Assembly (NCBI GenBank): GCA_027490925.1
Contig: JAIXXF010000001.1
Location: 203,326 to 267,325, forward strand
Direction of reading: 5' to 3'
Source: Comamonadaceae bacterium
GTDB taxonomy: Bacteria; Pseudomonadota; Gammaproteobacteria; Burkholderiales; Burkholderiaceae_C
Length of the DNA stretch: 64,000 nt
The position numbers and the translations under genes are program-made. Shown here piece after piece: positions 29,956 to 38,385 of the stretch. Each line of letters starts with the position of its first letter. Position 1 is the first letter of the stretch. The notes beneath the pieces were generated by a model. That model did no database searches and was not told the origin of the DNA. It saw only the letters and a program-made list of their open reading frames with translations.

Positions 29956-29961
29956 TAAAAT
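29956..29961 (+). promoter_or_regulatory. -10-like hexamer of the purEK transcript
   Basis: TAAAAT, 50 bases before the purE ATG. The start of transcription would fall next to the hairpin at 29970-29989, placing that stem at the mRNA 5' end. Confidence 0.4.
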
Positions 29962-29969
29962 CACAGCTT

Positions 29970-29989
29970 CGCCATCGGTTCCGATGGCG
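29970..29989 (+). promoter_or_regulatory. Leader hairpin before purE
   Basis: CGCCATCG pairs perfectly with CGATGGCG around a 4-base loop. It starts where transcription from the TAAAAT hexamer would begin, and may act as a 5' stabilising stem. It does not resemble a known purine riboswitch. Confidence 0.45.
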
Positions 29990-30011
29990 GGTCTTCAACA
30001 GATTGGGACCT

Positions 30012-30503
30012 ATGACTCCAATTCAAATCGGCGTGGTGATGGGCTCCAGCAGCGACTGGGACACCATGCAGCACGCGGTGCAGATTCTGACGGAATTCGG
30101 CATCGCCCACGAGGCCAAGGTCGTTTCCGCGCACCGCATGCCCGACGAAATGTTCGCCTACGCCGAAGCCGCGGCCGGTCGTGGCCTGCGCGCCATCATC
30201 GCGGGCGCGGGGGGCGCGGCCCACCTGCCGGGCATGCTGGCCGCCAAAACCACGGTGCCGGTCCTGGGCGTGCCGGTGGCGTCCAAACACTTGCAGGGCG
30301 TAGATTCGCTGCACAGCATCGTGCAAATGCCCAAGGGCATCCCCGTGGCCACCTTCGCCATCGGCGCCGCGGGCGCGGCCAACGCCGCCTTGTTTGCGGT
30401 GTCGTTGCTGGCCACCGGCAACACCGACCTGTTGACCCGCCTGAACGCCTTCCGCGTGGCCCAGACCCAGGCGGCGCAGGCCATGACGCTCCCCCCGGCA
30501 TGA
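30012..30503 (+). CDS. purE: 5-(carboxyamino)imidazole ribonucleotide mutase
   Basis: A 163-residue class I PurE that converts N5-CAIR to CAIR in purine synthesis. Diagnostic are VVMGSSSDWDTM at the N-terminus, VVSAHRMPDEM, and IAGAGGAAHLPGM. Its stop overlaps the purK start by four bases (ATGA). The length is standard. It is preceded by a leader with a compact hairpin and divergent from the thioredoxin-TPR gene. Confidence 0.96.
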   Translation: MTPIQIGVVMGSSSDWDTMQHAVQILTEFGIAHEAKVVSAHRMPDEMFAYAEAAAGRGLRAIIAGAGGAAHLPGMLAAKTTVPVLGVPVASKHLQGVDSLHSIVQMPKGIPVATFAIGAAGAANAALFAVSLLATGNTDLLTRLNAFRVAQTQAAQAMTLPPA

Positions 30504-31684
30504 GCGCGCCCCTGTTGCCCGGTGTGGGCGCCCACGGCGGGCTCATCGCCCTGGGGGTGATGGGCGGCGGCCAGCTGGGCCGCATGTTCGTGCACGCCGC
30601 CCAGCAAATGGGTTTCGCCACCGTGGTGCTGGACCCCGACGCCCACAGCCCCGCTGGACTGGTCAGCCACAAGCACATCCAAACCGCCTACGACGATCCC
30701 CAAGGCCTGGCCCAACTCGCCCAGTACGCCGTGGCCGTCACCACCGAATTCGAGAACGTGCCCGCGCCTGCGCTGCGCCAGCTGGCGGCCCAGCGACCGG
30801 TGGCGCCGTCCGCCGACGCGGTGGCCATCGCCCAAGACCGCGCGGCCGAGAAAGCCCATTTCGACCGCTGCGGCGTGCCTTGTGCGCCCTACGCGGTGAT
30901 CGCGTCCGACACCCAGTTGGCCGAGGTGCCCGACGCGCTCTTGCCTGGCATTTTGAAAACCGCGCGCCTGGGCTACGACGGCAAAGGCCAAATCCGCGTC
31001 GCCAACCGCGCTGAACTCGCCGCCGCCTGGGACGAACTCAAGCGCGTGCCGTGCGTGCTGGAGCAGCGCCTCCAGCTGCTGGACGAGTGTTCGGTGGTCG
31101 TGGCGCGGGGAGCCGACGGTGCGCTGGTGCACCTGCCGCCGCAGCGCAACCTGCACCGCGACGGCATTTTGGCCGTGACCGAGGTTTTTGAAGAAAATCT
31201 GCCCCAGGCCCTTGCGGAATCTGCAGTCAGCGCTGCGAAATCCATAGCAATCGGCCTGCAATACGTGGGCGTGTTGTGTGTGGAGTTCTTTGTAGTGCCC
31301 GACGGCAAGGGCGGTACCCGATTGGTGGTCAATGAAATGGCACCGCGCCCGCACAACAGCGGGCACTACAGCATCGAAGCCTGCGACGTCTCGCAGTTCG
31401 ACCTGCAGGTCCGCACTCTTGCGGGTTTGCCGCTGCCGCAGCCGCGCCAACACAGCCCGGCCATCATGCTCAACTTGTTGGGCGACATCTGGGGCCCGAA
31501 CGGCGAAAACCCGCCTTGGGACCGGGTGTTGGCGTTGCCCGGTGCCCACCTGCACCTTTACGGCAAATTGAGCGCCCGCCCTGGCCGCAAGATGGGCCAC
31601 CTGACCCTCACCGCGCCCACGGTGGCCGCGGTGCGTGCCAACGCGCTGGCCGCGGCCGCGCTGCTGGGCATCGCGCCCTTCTGA
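30500..31684 (+). CDS. purK: N5-carboxyaminoimidazole ribonucleotide synthase
   Basis: A 394-residue ATP-grasp enzyme that carboxylates AIR with bicarbonate to give N5-CAIR, the PurE substrate. It has the N-terminal VMGGGQLGRMF, the ATP-grasp LKTARLGYDGKGQ, and the Mg block VNEMAPRPHNSGHYS. It is coupled to purE. Around 31228-31245 the coding sequence resembles the TGCTATGGATT palindrome arm seen at 48939 (minus-strand reading), but the protein alignment is undisturbed. Confidence 0.95.
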   Translation: MSAPLLPGVGAHGGLIALGVMGGGQLGRMFVHAAQQMGFATVVLDPDAHSPAGLVSHKHIQTAYDDPQGLAQLAQYAVAVTTEFENVPAPALRQLAAQRPVAPSADAVAIAQDRAAEKAHFDRCGVPCAPYAVIASDTQLAEVPDALLPGILKTARLGYDGKGQIRVANRAELAAAWDELKRVPCVLEQRLQLLDECSVVVARGADGALVHLPPQRNLHRDGILAVTEVFEENLPQALAESAVSAAKSIAIGLQYVGVLCVEFFVVPDGKGGTRLVVNEMAPRPHNSGHYSIEACDVSQFDLQVRTLAGLPLPQPRQHSPAIMLNLLGDIWGPNGENPPWDRVLALPGAHLHLYGKLSARPGRKMGHLTLTAPTVAAVRANALAAAALLGIAPF

Positions 31685-31692
31685 GACCTCTC

Positions 31693-32688
31693 ATGGTGCG
31701 CCAGCCCGATGCCACCGCGCTGGCCGATGCGGCCGTCGCCCTGAGCGCGGGCGAACTGGTCGGCCTGCCGACCGAAACCGTGTACGGTTTGGCGGCCGAC
31801 GCCACTAACCCCACGGCTGTCGCCAAAATCTTCTCTGCCAAAGGCCGGCCCAGCGACCACCCCTTGATCGTGCACCTTGCCGACGCGTCGGCCGTGCCGC
31901 AGTTCGCCAGCGCAGTGCCCGTGTTCGCTCAGCGGCTGATGGACCGCTTTTGGCCCGGCCCGCTGACCCTGATCTTGCCGCGCCGGGCCGAGGTCGCCGC
32001 AGCGGCTGCAGGGGGGCAAGCGTCTGTGGGACTGCGCTGCCCGGCGCACCCGGTGGCGCACGCGCTGCTTCGCGCCTGCGCAGCAGCGGGCGTGCCCGGC
32101 CTGGCCGCGCCCAGCGCCAACCTGTTCGGTCGCGTCAGCCCCACCACCGCCGCCCACGTGGCCAGCGAGTTTGGCGATAACCTGTTGGTGCTGGACGGCG
32201 GGCCGTGTCGGGTCGGCATCGAGTCCACCATCGTGGACTGCAGCCGCGGCGTGCCGGTGCTGTTGCGGCCGGGCCAACTGACGCTGGAGCAACTGGCGGC
32301 CGCTTGCGGCCAGACGGTGCTGTCGCCCGCCGAAGTCGCCAGCCTTGCCCCCCGTGCCTCCGGCACGCTGGAGACGCACTACGCACCCACCGCCAAGGTG
32401 CGTTTGATGGGCGCCAAAGAGCTGCAAACCGCGCTGGACCTGCTGCAAGGCGTGGCCTCGGCCCCGCCCGCCATCGCGGTTTGGGCGCGCACCGCATTGA
32501 AGGTCCAGTCCACCGGGGTGCTGGCCCGGCGCATGCCCGACGACGCGGACGCCACCGCGCGGGCGCTGTTCGCCCAATTGCGCGATTTCGACGCGCAGGG
32601 CGTGAAGCTGATTTGGGTCGAGACCCCGCCCCCCTCGGCCCCCTGGGCCGGTGTGCTGGACCGCCTCACCCGCGCAGCGGCCAGCTGA
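31693..32688 (+). CDS. Threonylcarbamoyl-AMP synthase (Sua5 type)
   Basis: A 331-residue enzyme that makes L-threonylcarbamoyladenylate from threonine, bicarbonate and ATP, the first step of tRNA t6A37 formation. The N-terminal YrdC domain (about 10-205) has GLPTETVYGLAADA, KIFSAKGRPSDHPLI and APSANLFGRVSPT. A C-terminal Sua5 domain (about 230-330) is joined by LRPGQ and LETHYAP, so this is the long Sua5 form rather than TsaC. It follows purK by 8 bases. tsaB, acting in the same pathway, lies at 38386. Confidence 0.93.
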   Translation: MVRQPDATALADAAVALSAGELVGLPTETVYGLAADATNPTAVAKIFSAKGRPSDHPLIVHLADASAVPQFASAVPVFAQRLMDRFWPGPLTLILPRRAEVAAAAAGGQASVGLRCPAHPVAHALLRACAAAGVPGLAAPSANLFGRVSPTTAAHVASEFGDNLLVLDGGPCRVGIESTIVDCSRGVPVLLRPGQLTLEQLAAACGQTVLSPAEVASLAPRASGTLETHYAPTAKVRLMGAKELQTALDLLQGVASAPPAIAVWARTALKVQSTGVLARRMPDDADATARALFAQLRDFDAQGVKLIWVETPPPSAPWAGVLDRLTRAAAS

Positions 32689-32755
32689 CAGGCCCACGGT
32701 AAGATAATCCGCTGTTCGGGCGCTCAGGCGCTCGCCCCTATTTGGAGACCTTCAC

Positions 32756-33730
32756 ATGACATCCCCCTCCCTGCGCCGCCTTGTGCTGGGCGCCGCCGTG
32801 GCCGCGAGCGCGTTGTTGGCCAGTTGCGGTGGTGGCGACATCGTTGACCCTTTCCAGCCCACCCGCATCGTGTCTTTTGGCGACGCCTTGAGCGACGTCG
32901 GGCAGACCGGTAACAAGTACACGGTGAACGACGGCACGGCCAACAACGTGTGGATCGAGCAAACCGCCGCCCGTTACGGCCTGACACTCACCCCAGCCTC
33001 GGCGGGGGGCACCGGGTACGCACAAGGCAACGCCCGCGTCAAAGCCAAGCCCGACGCCACCGGCGGCACCAGCACTCGCACCGTGGCCGAACAAATCGAC
33101 GCCTTCCTGGGTGCTGGCGGGGGCATCCGGGTCAAAGACCTGTACATCGTGAACGGCGGCATCAGCGACCTGATCGCCGAAACGGTCAACACCACACAAA
33201 CGCCGGCACAGCGGCTGGCGAACGTGCAACTCGCCGCGCGCGACCTCGGCGCGCAAGTGCGCCGTCTGGCCAATGCCGGTGCGTCCCACGTGGTGGTGGT
33301 CGGCGCGTTCAATTTGCGCATCACGCCATGGGCGGCGGGCATCGGGCAGGGCGCCGAAGGCTCTGAACTGTTCCAGTTGTCCAGCGCCTTCAATGACGCC
33401 TTGCTGTTGTCCATTGAAGACCTGGGCAGCACCAAGCGGGTGGACTTTGTGGACACCGCCAACTTTTTCAACCTGCGTTTCAACCGGGCCTCGGCTTTCA
33501 GTTTTGACAACACCACCACCCCCGCCTGCGCGTCCACCGCCAGCGGAGCCGACGGCATTGGCATCAGCGCCGCTGCGCACGTGAGCTCTCGCAGGTGTAC
33601 CCCATCCACGCTGGCCGCCAATGTCACCGATTACAACCGCGTTTTGTTTGCCGACCCGGTGTACCCCACACCCGCGTTGCACCGCCTGTTTGGCGACTTT
33701 GTGTTTGAGACCCTGCGCGAGCGTTTCTGA
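32756..33730 (+). CDS. SGNH/GDSL-fold lipoprotein with degenerate catalytic residues
   Basis: A 324-residue lipoprotein (signal ending LLASC, Cys24) whose mature part has the SGNH/GDSL hydrolase layout. Block I reads FGDALSD, with Ala44 where the family has the nucleophile Ser. Block III reads NGGISD, where Asn is expected before Asp. The C-terminal block V reads DPVYPTP, with Tyr303 where the catalytic His is expected (Asp300 kept). A second His (His309) follows. Three signature positions are thus changed together, which suggests a non-hydrolytic binding protein. GGAG precedes the ATG by 9 bases, a GATAAT hexamer lies near 32704, and a strong terminator follows. Confidence 0.83.
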   Translation: MTSPSLRRLVLGAAVAASALLASCGGGDIVDPFQPTRIVSFGDALSDVGQTGNKYTVNDGTANNVWIEQTAARYGLTLTPASAGGTGYAQGNARVKAKPDATGGTSTRTVAEQIDAFLGAGGGIRVKDLYIVNGGISDLIAETVNTTQTPAQRLANVQLAARDLGAQVRRLANAGASHVVVVGAFNLRITPWAAGIGQGAEGSELFQLSSAFNDALLLSIEDLGSTKRVDFVDTANFFNLRFNRASAFSFDNTTTPACASTASGADGIGISAAAHVSSRRCTPSTLAANVTDYNRVLFADPVYPTPALHRLFGDFVFETLRERF

Positions 33731-33752
33731 TCCCGGACGATTCGCCTTGAAA

Positions 33753-33777
33753 AAGCCGCCCTCAGGCGGCTTTTTTT
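33753..33777 (+). terminator. Rho-independent terminator after the SGNH lipoprotein
   Basis: AAGCCGCC pairs with GGCGGCTT around a 4-base loop (CTCA), followed by a run of seven T. Confidence 0.92.
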
Positions 33778-33802
33778 GTGCCAGCGTGATTCAGCGGTGG
33801 GC

Positions 33803-35286
33803 CTACAACAAGCTCTGAAAAAAGCCCCGGGCCGCCGCATTGCAAAACGGGGGCACCAGGCTGCCGTGGTAGCTGGTCACCACCGCTGTGGCCCCACCCG
33901 ATGCCGCAGTGGCCGCCACCGCTTGGGCGAAGCCCAGCTTGGCCGCGGCGAATGGATCGCTTGGGCCCGACACCGCGGCTTCCAGGTCCAGGGTGGTGAC
34001 GTTGGTGGCCCCTTGGGCTGCGAAGTAACCCGCCGTGGCCTGCGTGCTGAGGAAGTTCACGGTCGGGTCGTTGGCGCCACCGCACATCAGCATGGGGCGC
34101 GTGGGCACCCAGTTGCGCAGATCGTTGGCCACCGCCGCCCGGCGGAAGCCATTGGCGGGCGCGCAATTCAGCGGTGAGCGGCTGCCCAGCGAGTCGGCGG
34201 TGGCCGGGAAAGCGTTGCCCGCACAGCGGTTGTTGCCAATGTCTGTGGCAGCGGCAGCCAGGAAGGTGCTCTTAATCAGGTTGTTGGGCCCATAAAACCC
34301 AAACGGGGCCAACTGCGGCACCGCCAGCGGCGGCTCGGCGTCGGCAGCGTACAGCGCCTGCGTTGCCGGGAACTGACCAGCTTGAGCCAAGGCCGCAATC
34401 GACTGGGTGCTGGGCAGCAGTGTCTCAATGGTGGCGGCATACGGGTCTTCGTACACGTCCCGAATGTTGCTGTACACATTGCCAAACTGGCGCTGCCAGC
34501 TGGTGCTGAGCAAAGGCGTGAAGATGGTGCTGCCCAAAGCCGGTGCGCCGGAAAAGTTGTAGTCCACCAGGAGGCTGATGGCCGATGGGGCCGACAGCGG
34601 GGCCGACGCGGTGACGGTCTGGCCCGCCGCCTGCATCGCGCGGTGGGTGGCGACCGCGACGTGCCCGCCTTGGGAGTAGCCGGTGATGAACAGCTTGCCA
34701 TTGTCCTGACCGGCCGCCAGCACGCTGCGTGCAGCGGTCAGTGCATCGACCATGTCGCTGCTTTGCTGGTTGGCGTTCAGGTAGGGGTGGTAACTCAAGG
34801 GCGAACTGTCGTAGCCAGCGTAGTTGGGCGCGACCACGATGAAGCCTTGTGCCGCGTACATGGCGGCCACCAGCAACGCTTCGCCGTAGGCCGCGTTGGT
34901 GGGATCAAAACTGGCGAGGTTGTAGCTGCGGTCGGGGGTGGTGCCGTGGGCGTACAGCACGATGGGGCGGGGGCCGGTGCAATTGGCCGCGGTGCCGGTG
35001 GGCACCATCAGCGCCGCGCTGGCGGTGGTGGCTTCGCCCGCGCCGCCCACGGTGTTGTAGCGGATGCGCTGGACGTCAAAACCGCATGTGGGTGCGCCCG
35101 CCACCTGCAGCACCGGCGCGGTGCTCTCAGAGGCGTTGACTTGGGTGCTGAAGCCGCTGGCGCTGAACGATTGTTTGGCGTCGGTCGGGGCCGAGAGGCT
35201 GCCCCGGGGGCGCTGTCGCCGCCACCGCCGCAGGCAGCGAGGACGAGGGCGGCCGCCAAACCGCTGAGCCGGGCAAAGGTGTGCAT
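33803..35286 (-). CDS. Alpha/beta-hydrolase lipoprotein with a one-base frameshift after the signal peptide
   Basis: The mature part (33803 to about 35210, roughly 465 residues) is a secreted alpha/beta hydrolase. It has AHGTTPDR (oxyanion region), GYSQGG (nucleophile elbow), DPTVNF (acid) and a His in VTSYHGS near the end. In this frame there is no signal peptide. In another frame, an ATG at 35286 with AGGAG 10 bases upstream encodes MHTFARLSGLAAALVLAACG, a perfect lipoprotein signal. The two join if one base is added in the CCCCCGGGG run at about 35204-35212. So either the gene is frameshifted or a base was missed in sequencing. An alternative GTG/TTG start without a signal is less likely. 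Substrate unknown. Confidence 0.75.
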
Positions 35287-35423
35287 TTCGGGGGGTCTCC
35301 TGTGTGGGGGTGTGCGAACAGCACCGCATGCGGCGCACGCCATGCCATGCTATGCCTCCCCCCGCCATCGCGCCCAGCGGGTAACCACCGAATACTTTCG
35401 GGTACGGCGGTGGTGTGCTGGGT

Positions 35424-35693
35424 TCAGCGCGGTGGGCGGTGCCGGTAGCGCAGCTTCATGCCCAAGATCGCGCTCGACAGCGCCAGCGTGACCGCGTTGG
35501 CGGCGACCACCGGCCACGAGCCGATCAGCCAGCCATAGACCAGCCAGGTGGCAATGCCCAGGGTGAACGCGCTGTACATGCCCAGCGACACCCCGCTCAC
35601 GTCCCGCGTGCGGAAGGTGAGCCAGGCTTGCGGCACGAAGCTGGCGGTGGTGAGCCCCGCGGCGAGGTAGCCGATGAGGTCGGTGGCGGTCAT
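35424..35693 (-). CDS. SemiSWEET-type PQ-loop transporter
   Basis: An 89-residue protein with three predicted membrane helices and the PQ-loop signature SFVPQAWLTFRTRDVSGVSL, as in bacterial SemiSWEETs that work as dimers to let sugars cross the inner membrane. The length matches that family. The ATG at 35693 begins MTATDLIGYLAAGL; an upstream in-frame start would add a Pro-rich tail without family support. No Shine-Dalgarno is evident. It may be co-transcribed behind dacB (43-base gap). Substrate is not readable. Confidence 0.85.
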   Translation of the reverse strand: MTATDLIGYLAAGLTTASFVPQAWLTFRTRDVSGVSLGMYSAFTLGIATWLVYGWLIGSWPVVAANAVTLALSSAILGMKLRYRHRPPR

Positions 35694-35736
35694 GGGGCGG
35701 GGTGTGGCGAGCGGCGGTTCATGGGGGCATGGGGCG

Positions 35737-37239
35737 TCAGCGGGCGCTGCTTCGGGCGGAGTCGCGGCCAATGTCTCGTCCGTTGTCTTTGGCGGCCCAT
35801 TCCACCAGCGCGTCGAGCGCCGGGCGGGCGGCGCTGGCGTTGGGGTGGTTGACCATCGCGATCAGCACCACGCGCTGGCCGCTGGCCGCGTCCACGTACC
35901 CGGCGATGCTGACCACGTCGCGCAGGCTGCCGGTCTTGAGATGGGCGGTGCCGGGCAGGCGCATTTTGCTTCGGCGCAGGGTGCCATCGACGCCGCTGAT
36001 GGGCAGGGACGACACCAACTCCGGCATGTAGGGCGAGGCCCAGGCCGTCTGCAGCAAGCGGCCCAACGCTTGGGCGGTGATGCGTTCGCTTCGCGACAGG
36101 CCAGAGCCGTTGTCCAGCACCGGCGCGTCGGTCTCGCCAAAGCGCGCCGCCCACCAGGTGTTGATGAGGCTCCTTGAGCCCGCGAGGGAGCCCACGCCGC
36201 GGGCCTGGGCGCTGAGCGTGAGGAACAGCTGCTGCGCCATCACGTTGTTGCTGAACTTGTTAATGTCGCGGATGGCGTCGGTGATGGGTGGCGAGGCCAC
36301 CTCCAGCACGGGCTTGAGGCCGGTGGGCGCCCTGCCATCGCGCACCTTGCCGGTCAGCGCGCCACCCAGTTCGCGCCACAGCGCTTCCACCAGTCGCGGG
36401 GCGAACTGGGGCGGGTCGGGGTAGGCCACCGGCCACACGCGTTCGCCGCAGCTGGCGGGGTAGGTGCCCGCAAAGCGCACCTTGATCGGGTCATTGAAGT
36501 CGCCTTTGAGTGCGCTGCGCCAGTCGGCGCACGGTTCGCTGGACAAAGGCACACTGGCGGGTACCGACACCCCGGCCAGCGGCGGCTCCGCCTGCAGCCG
36601 CGCCACGCCCGCGGCGGGGTCGGGCACAAAGGTGAAGGCCAGCGATTTGAAGTTGAGCAGCAGCGCGTCCGGGCTGGCGTTGTAGGGGCGCAGCCGCTCG
36701 CCATCGAATTCACCGGGGTCTTGTTCGGCCACCTCAAAAGCGCTGCGGTCGAGCACGATGTCGCCCGAAATCAACCGGATGCCCAGGCCTTGCACCCGCC
36801 GCAGCAGCAGCCAAAGCCGCTCCACCACCAGCTTGGGGTCGCCTTGGCCTTTGATGACGAGATGGCCTTGCAGCACGCCGTCGCGCACGGGGCCGTCCAG
36901 GTACACGCTGGTGGGCCAAGTGAAGGCGGGCCCCAGTTGGTCGAGCGCCACGTAAGTGGTCACCAGCTTCATCACCGAAGCGGGGTTCATGGCCACCTGG
37001 GCGCGGTGGCTCAACCGGGGTGGGGACTTGCCGTCGACATCGGTCACCAGCACGCTCAGCGCGTCGGCGGGGAGCTTGGCGCGGGCCAGCGCGGCGACGA
37101 CTTCTGGCGGCAATTCGGCCCGTGCCCACAGACCCACACAAAGCAGCGGCACCAGCCACGCGCGGGCCCAGCCCAGGCGCCAGCCGCGCGATGCGCACCG
37201 GTGTTGGGGGAGCAGGGCGGCAGGTCGGGTCGTGCGCAT
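35737..37239 (-). CDS. dacB: D-alanyl-D-alanine carboxypeptidase/endopeptidase (PBP4 type)
   Basis: A 500-residue periplasmic penicillin-binding protein that trims or cleaves peptide cross-links in peptidoglycan. The signal peptide covers residues about 24-41 (LGWARAWLVPLLCVGLWA). The three active-site motifs are SVMK (Ser88, Lys91), SNN (in INKFSNNVMA), and KTG (in HLKTGSLRDV). The long insert between the first two motifs is typical of PBP4. The ATG at 37239 has no Shine-Dalgarno. GATAAT ends exactly 6 bases before it, mirroring the divergent EamA gene. Confidence 0.93.
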   Translation of the reverse strand: MRTTRPAALLPQHRCASRGWRLGWARAWLVPLLCVGLWARAELPPEVVAALARAKLPADALSVLVTDVDGKSPPRLSHRAQVAMNPASVMKLVTTYVALDQLGPAFTWPTSVYLDGPVRDGVLQGHLVIKGQGDPKLVVERLWLLLRRVQGLGIRLISGDIVLDRSAFEVAEQDPGEFDGERLRPYNASPDALLLNFKSLAFTFVPDPAAGVARLQAEPPLAGVSVPASVPLSSEPCADWRSALKGDFNDPIKVRFAGTYPASCGERVWPVAYPDPPQFAPRLVEALWRELGGALTGKVRDGRAPTGLKPVLEVASPPITDAIRDINKFSNNVMAQQLFLTLSAQARGVGSLAGSRSLINTWWAARFGETDAPVLDNGSGLSRSERITAQALGRLLQTAWASPYMPELVSSLPISGVDGTLRRSKMRLPGTAHLKTGSLRDVVSIAGYVDAASGQRVVLIAMVNHPNASAARPALDALVEWAAKDNGRDIGRDSARSSAR

Positions 37240-37245
37240 GGCGGC

Positions 37246-37251
37246 ATTATC
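37246..37251 (-). promoter_or_regulatory. -10-like hexamer for a possible leaderless dacB transcript
   Basis: GATAAT on the minus strand, 6 bases from the dacB ATG at 37239. Together with 37283-37288 it gives a back-to-back pair in a 55-base gap. Confidence 0.5.
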
Positions 37252-37282
37252 CGGCGCGGCCCGCCGCCGCCGCGGGCCCCGG

Positions 37283-37288
37283 GATAAT
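37283..37288 (+). promoter_or_regulatory. -10-like hexamer for a possible leaderless EamA transcript
   Basis: GATAAT, 6 bases from the ATG at 37295, and no ribosome-binding site. Confidence 0.5.
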
Positions 37289-37294
37289 CGGGCG

Positions 37295-38359
37295 ATGGGC
37301 TTTCTTCTCCCCCGGTCTGCGCGCGGCGTGGGCATCGCGTCGGCGGTGGTCACGGTGCTGGTCTGGACCGCGTTCATCGTGATCGGCCGCGCTTCGGCCG
37401 GGCGCACGCTGTTGCCGTTTGACATCGGCGTGTGCCGCATCGTTGGGGCCAGCGCGGTGCTGTTGCCTTGGGGCGCCTGGCTGGTGTGGCGCGAGCGGCG
37501 CGCGGGGGCGACAGGCGGCAGTTGGCTTGGCCTGTCGCCGTTGTCCTTCCGGGTCACCGCCAGCGTCGGCGTGTTCGGCGGCTTGGGCTATGCGGCCTTG
37601 ACTTACACCGGTTTTTTCTACGCGCCTGCGGCGCACGCGTCGGTGCTGATGCCGGGCAGCTTGCCGCTGTGGACCGCGTTGATGGCGATGTGGTGGCTGG
37701 ACGACCGCATCACCCCAGCCCGCGCGTTGGGCCTGGCGCTGATCGTGCTCGGTGGCCTGTTGGTGGGTGGCGCCAGCCTGGCGCGGGCCCTTGACGGCGG
37801 CGAGGTCTGGAAGGGCGACCTGCTTTTCATGTCGGCGGCTCTGTGCTGGGCCGCCTACAGCGTGCAAGCCCGCCGCCACGGGCTGGACGCGGTGAAAGGC
37901 ACAATCGCCATCACGGTGTTCGCTTTCTTCACCTACCTCCCCGCCTACGCGGTGCTGGCGCTGTCGGGCAGCTTGCCCAGCCGATTGGCCACCGCCCCGT
38001 GGGGCGAGATCGTGTTCCAGGCCGTGTTCCAGGGCGTGGGCACGGTGGTGGTGTCGGGCATTGCCTTCACCCAGATGATTCGGTACTTTGGGCCGATCCG
38101 CTCGACCATGATCACCGCGCTGGTGCCCGGCTTGTCGGCGCTCGGCGCGGTGGTGTGGCTGGGCGAGCCGCTGTCGTGGAATTTGTGGGTCGGCCTGGGC
38201 TGTGTCACGGCTGGGATCGTGTTTGGCGTCCAGGCGGTGAGCCCCACTGCCGACGGGCCCATCTCCCACGTGGCGGGCGGCGCAGCCGCCGTTGACCGAC
38301 CCGCAAGTGCTCCTGAAAACATAGCCAAGACGCCAGTTTCAACAAGGGCTGGCGGCTGA
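37295..38359 (+). CDS. EamA/DMT family permease
   Basis: A 354-residue inner-membrane permease with ten predicted helices in two EamA repeats (about 12-165 and 180-320), each ending in a short charged loop (WWLDDRITPARALG and VWLGEPLSWNLWVG). The family exports or imports metabolites; the substrate is not evident. The last 15 or so residues are encoded by a copy of a 46-base interspersed repeat, which also supplies the stop codon, so the tail is probably not functional. The start has GATAAT six bases upstream instead of a Shine-Dalgarno. Confidence 0.88.
   Translation: MGFLLPRSARGVGIASAVVTVLVWTAFIVIGRASAGRTLLPFDIGVCRIVGASAVLLPWGAWLVWRERRAGATGGSWLGLSPLSFRVTASVGVFGGLGYAALTYTGFFYAPAAHASVLMPGSLPLWTALMAMWWLDDRITPARALGLALIVLGGLLVGGASLARALDGGEVWKGDLLFMSAALCWAAYSVQARRHGLDAVKGTIAITVFAFFTYLPAYAVLALSGSLPSRLATAPWGEIVFQAVFQGVGTVVVSGIAFTQMIRYFGPIRSTMITALVPGLSALGAVVWLGEPLSWNLWVGLGCVTAGIVFGVQAVSPTADGPISHVAGGAAAVDRPASAPENIAKTPVSTRAGG
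38312..38357 (+). repeat. Degenerate interspersed repeat, copy 2 (3' end of the EamA gene)
   Basis: It aligns gap-free with the minus strand of 781-826; CCTG, ATAGC, CGCCA and GGGCTG are at equal spacing. It encodes the C-terminal tail of the permease and part of its stop codon. Confidence 0.45.
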
Positions 38360-38385
38360 TTTGGCATGATTCACCAGGTTCCCGC

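Noticed and set aside
29956..30011. Purine riboswitch before purE
   Set aside because: The leader is only about 50 bases with one hairpin; it lacks the three-way junction of a purine riboswitch.
31228..31245. Repeat-like arm inside purK
   Set aside because: It resembles the TGCTATGGATT arm, but PurK protein sequence is undisturbed there; chance similarity cannot be excluded, so it is not listed as a repeat.
35286..35368. Upstream extension of the alpha/beta-hydrolase frame
   Set aside because: Its residues are Cys/Arg-rich and not protein-like, and the lipoprotein signal lies in another frame over the same bases.
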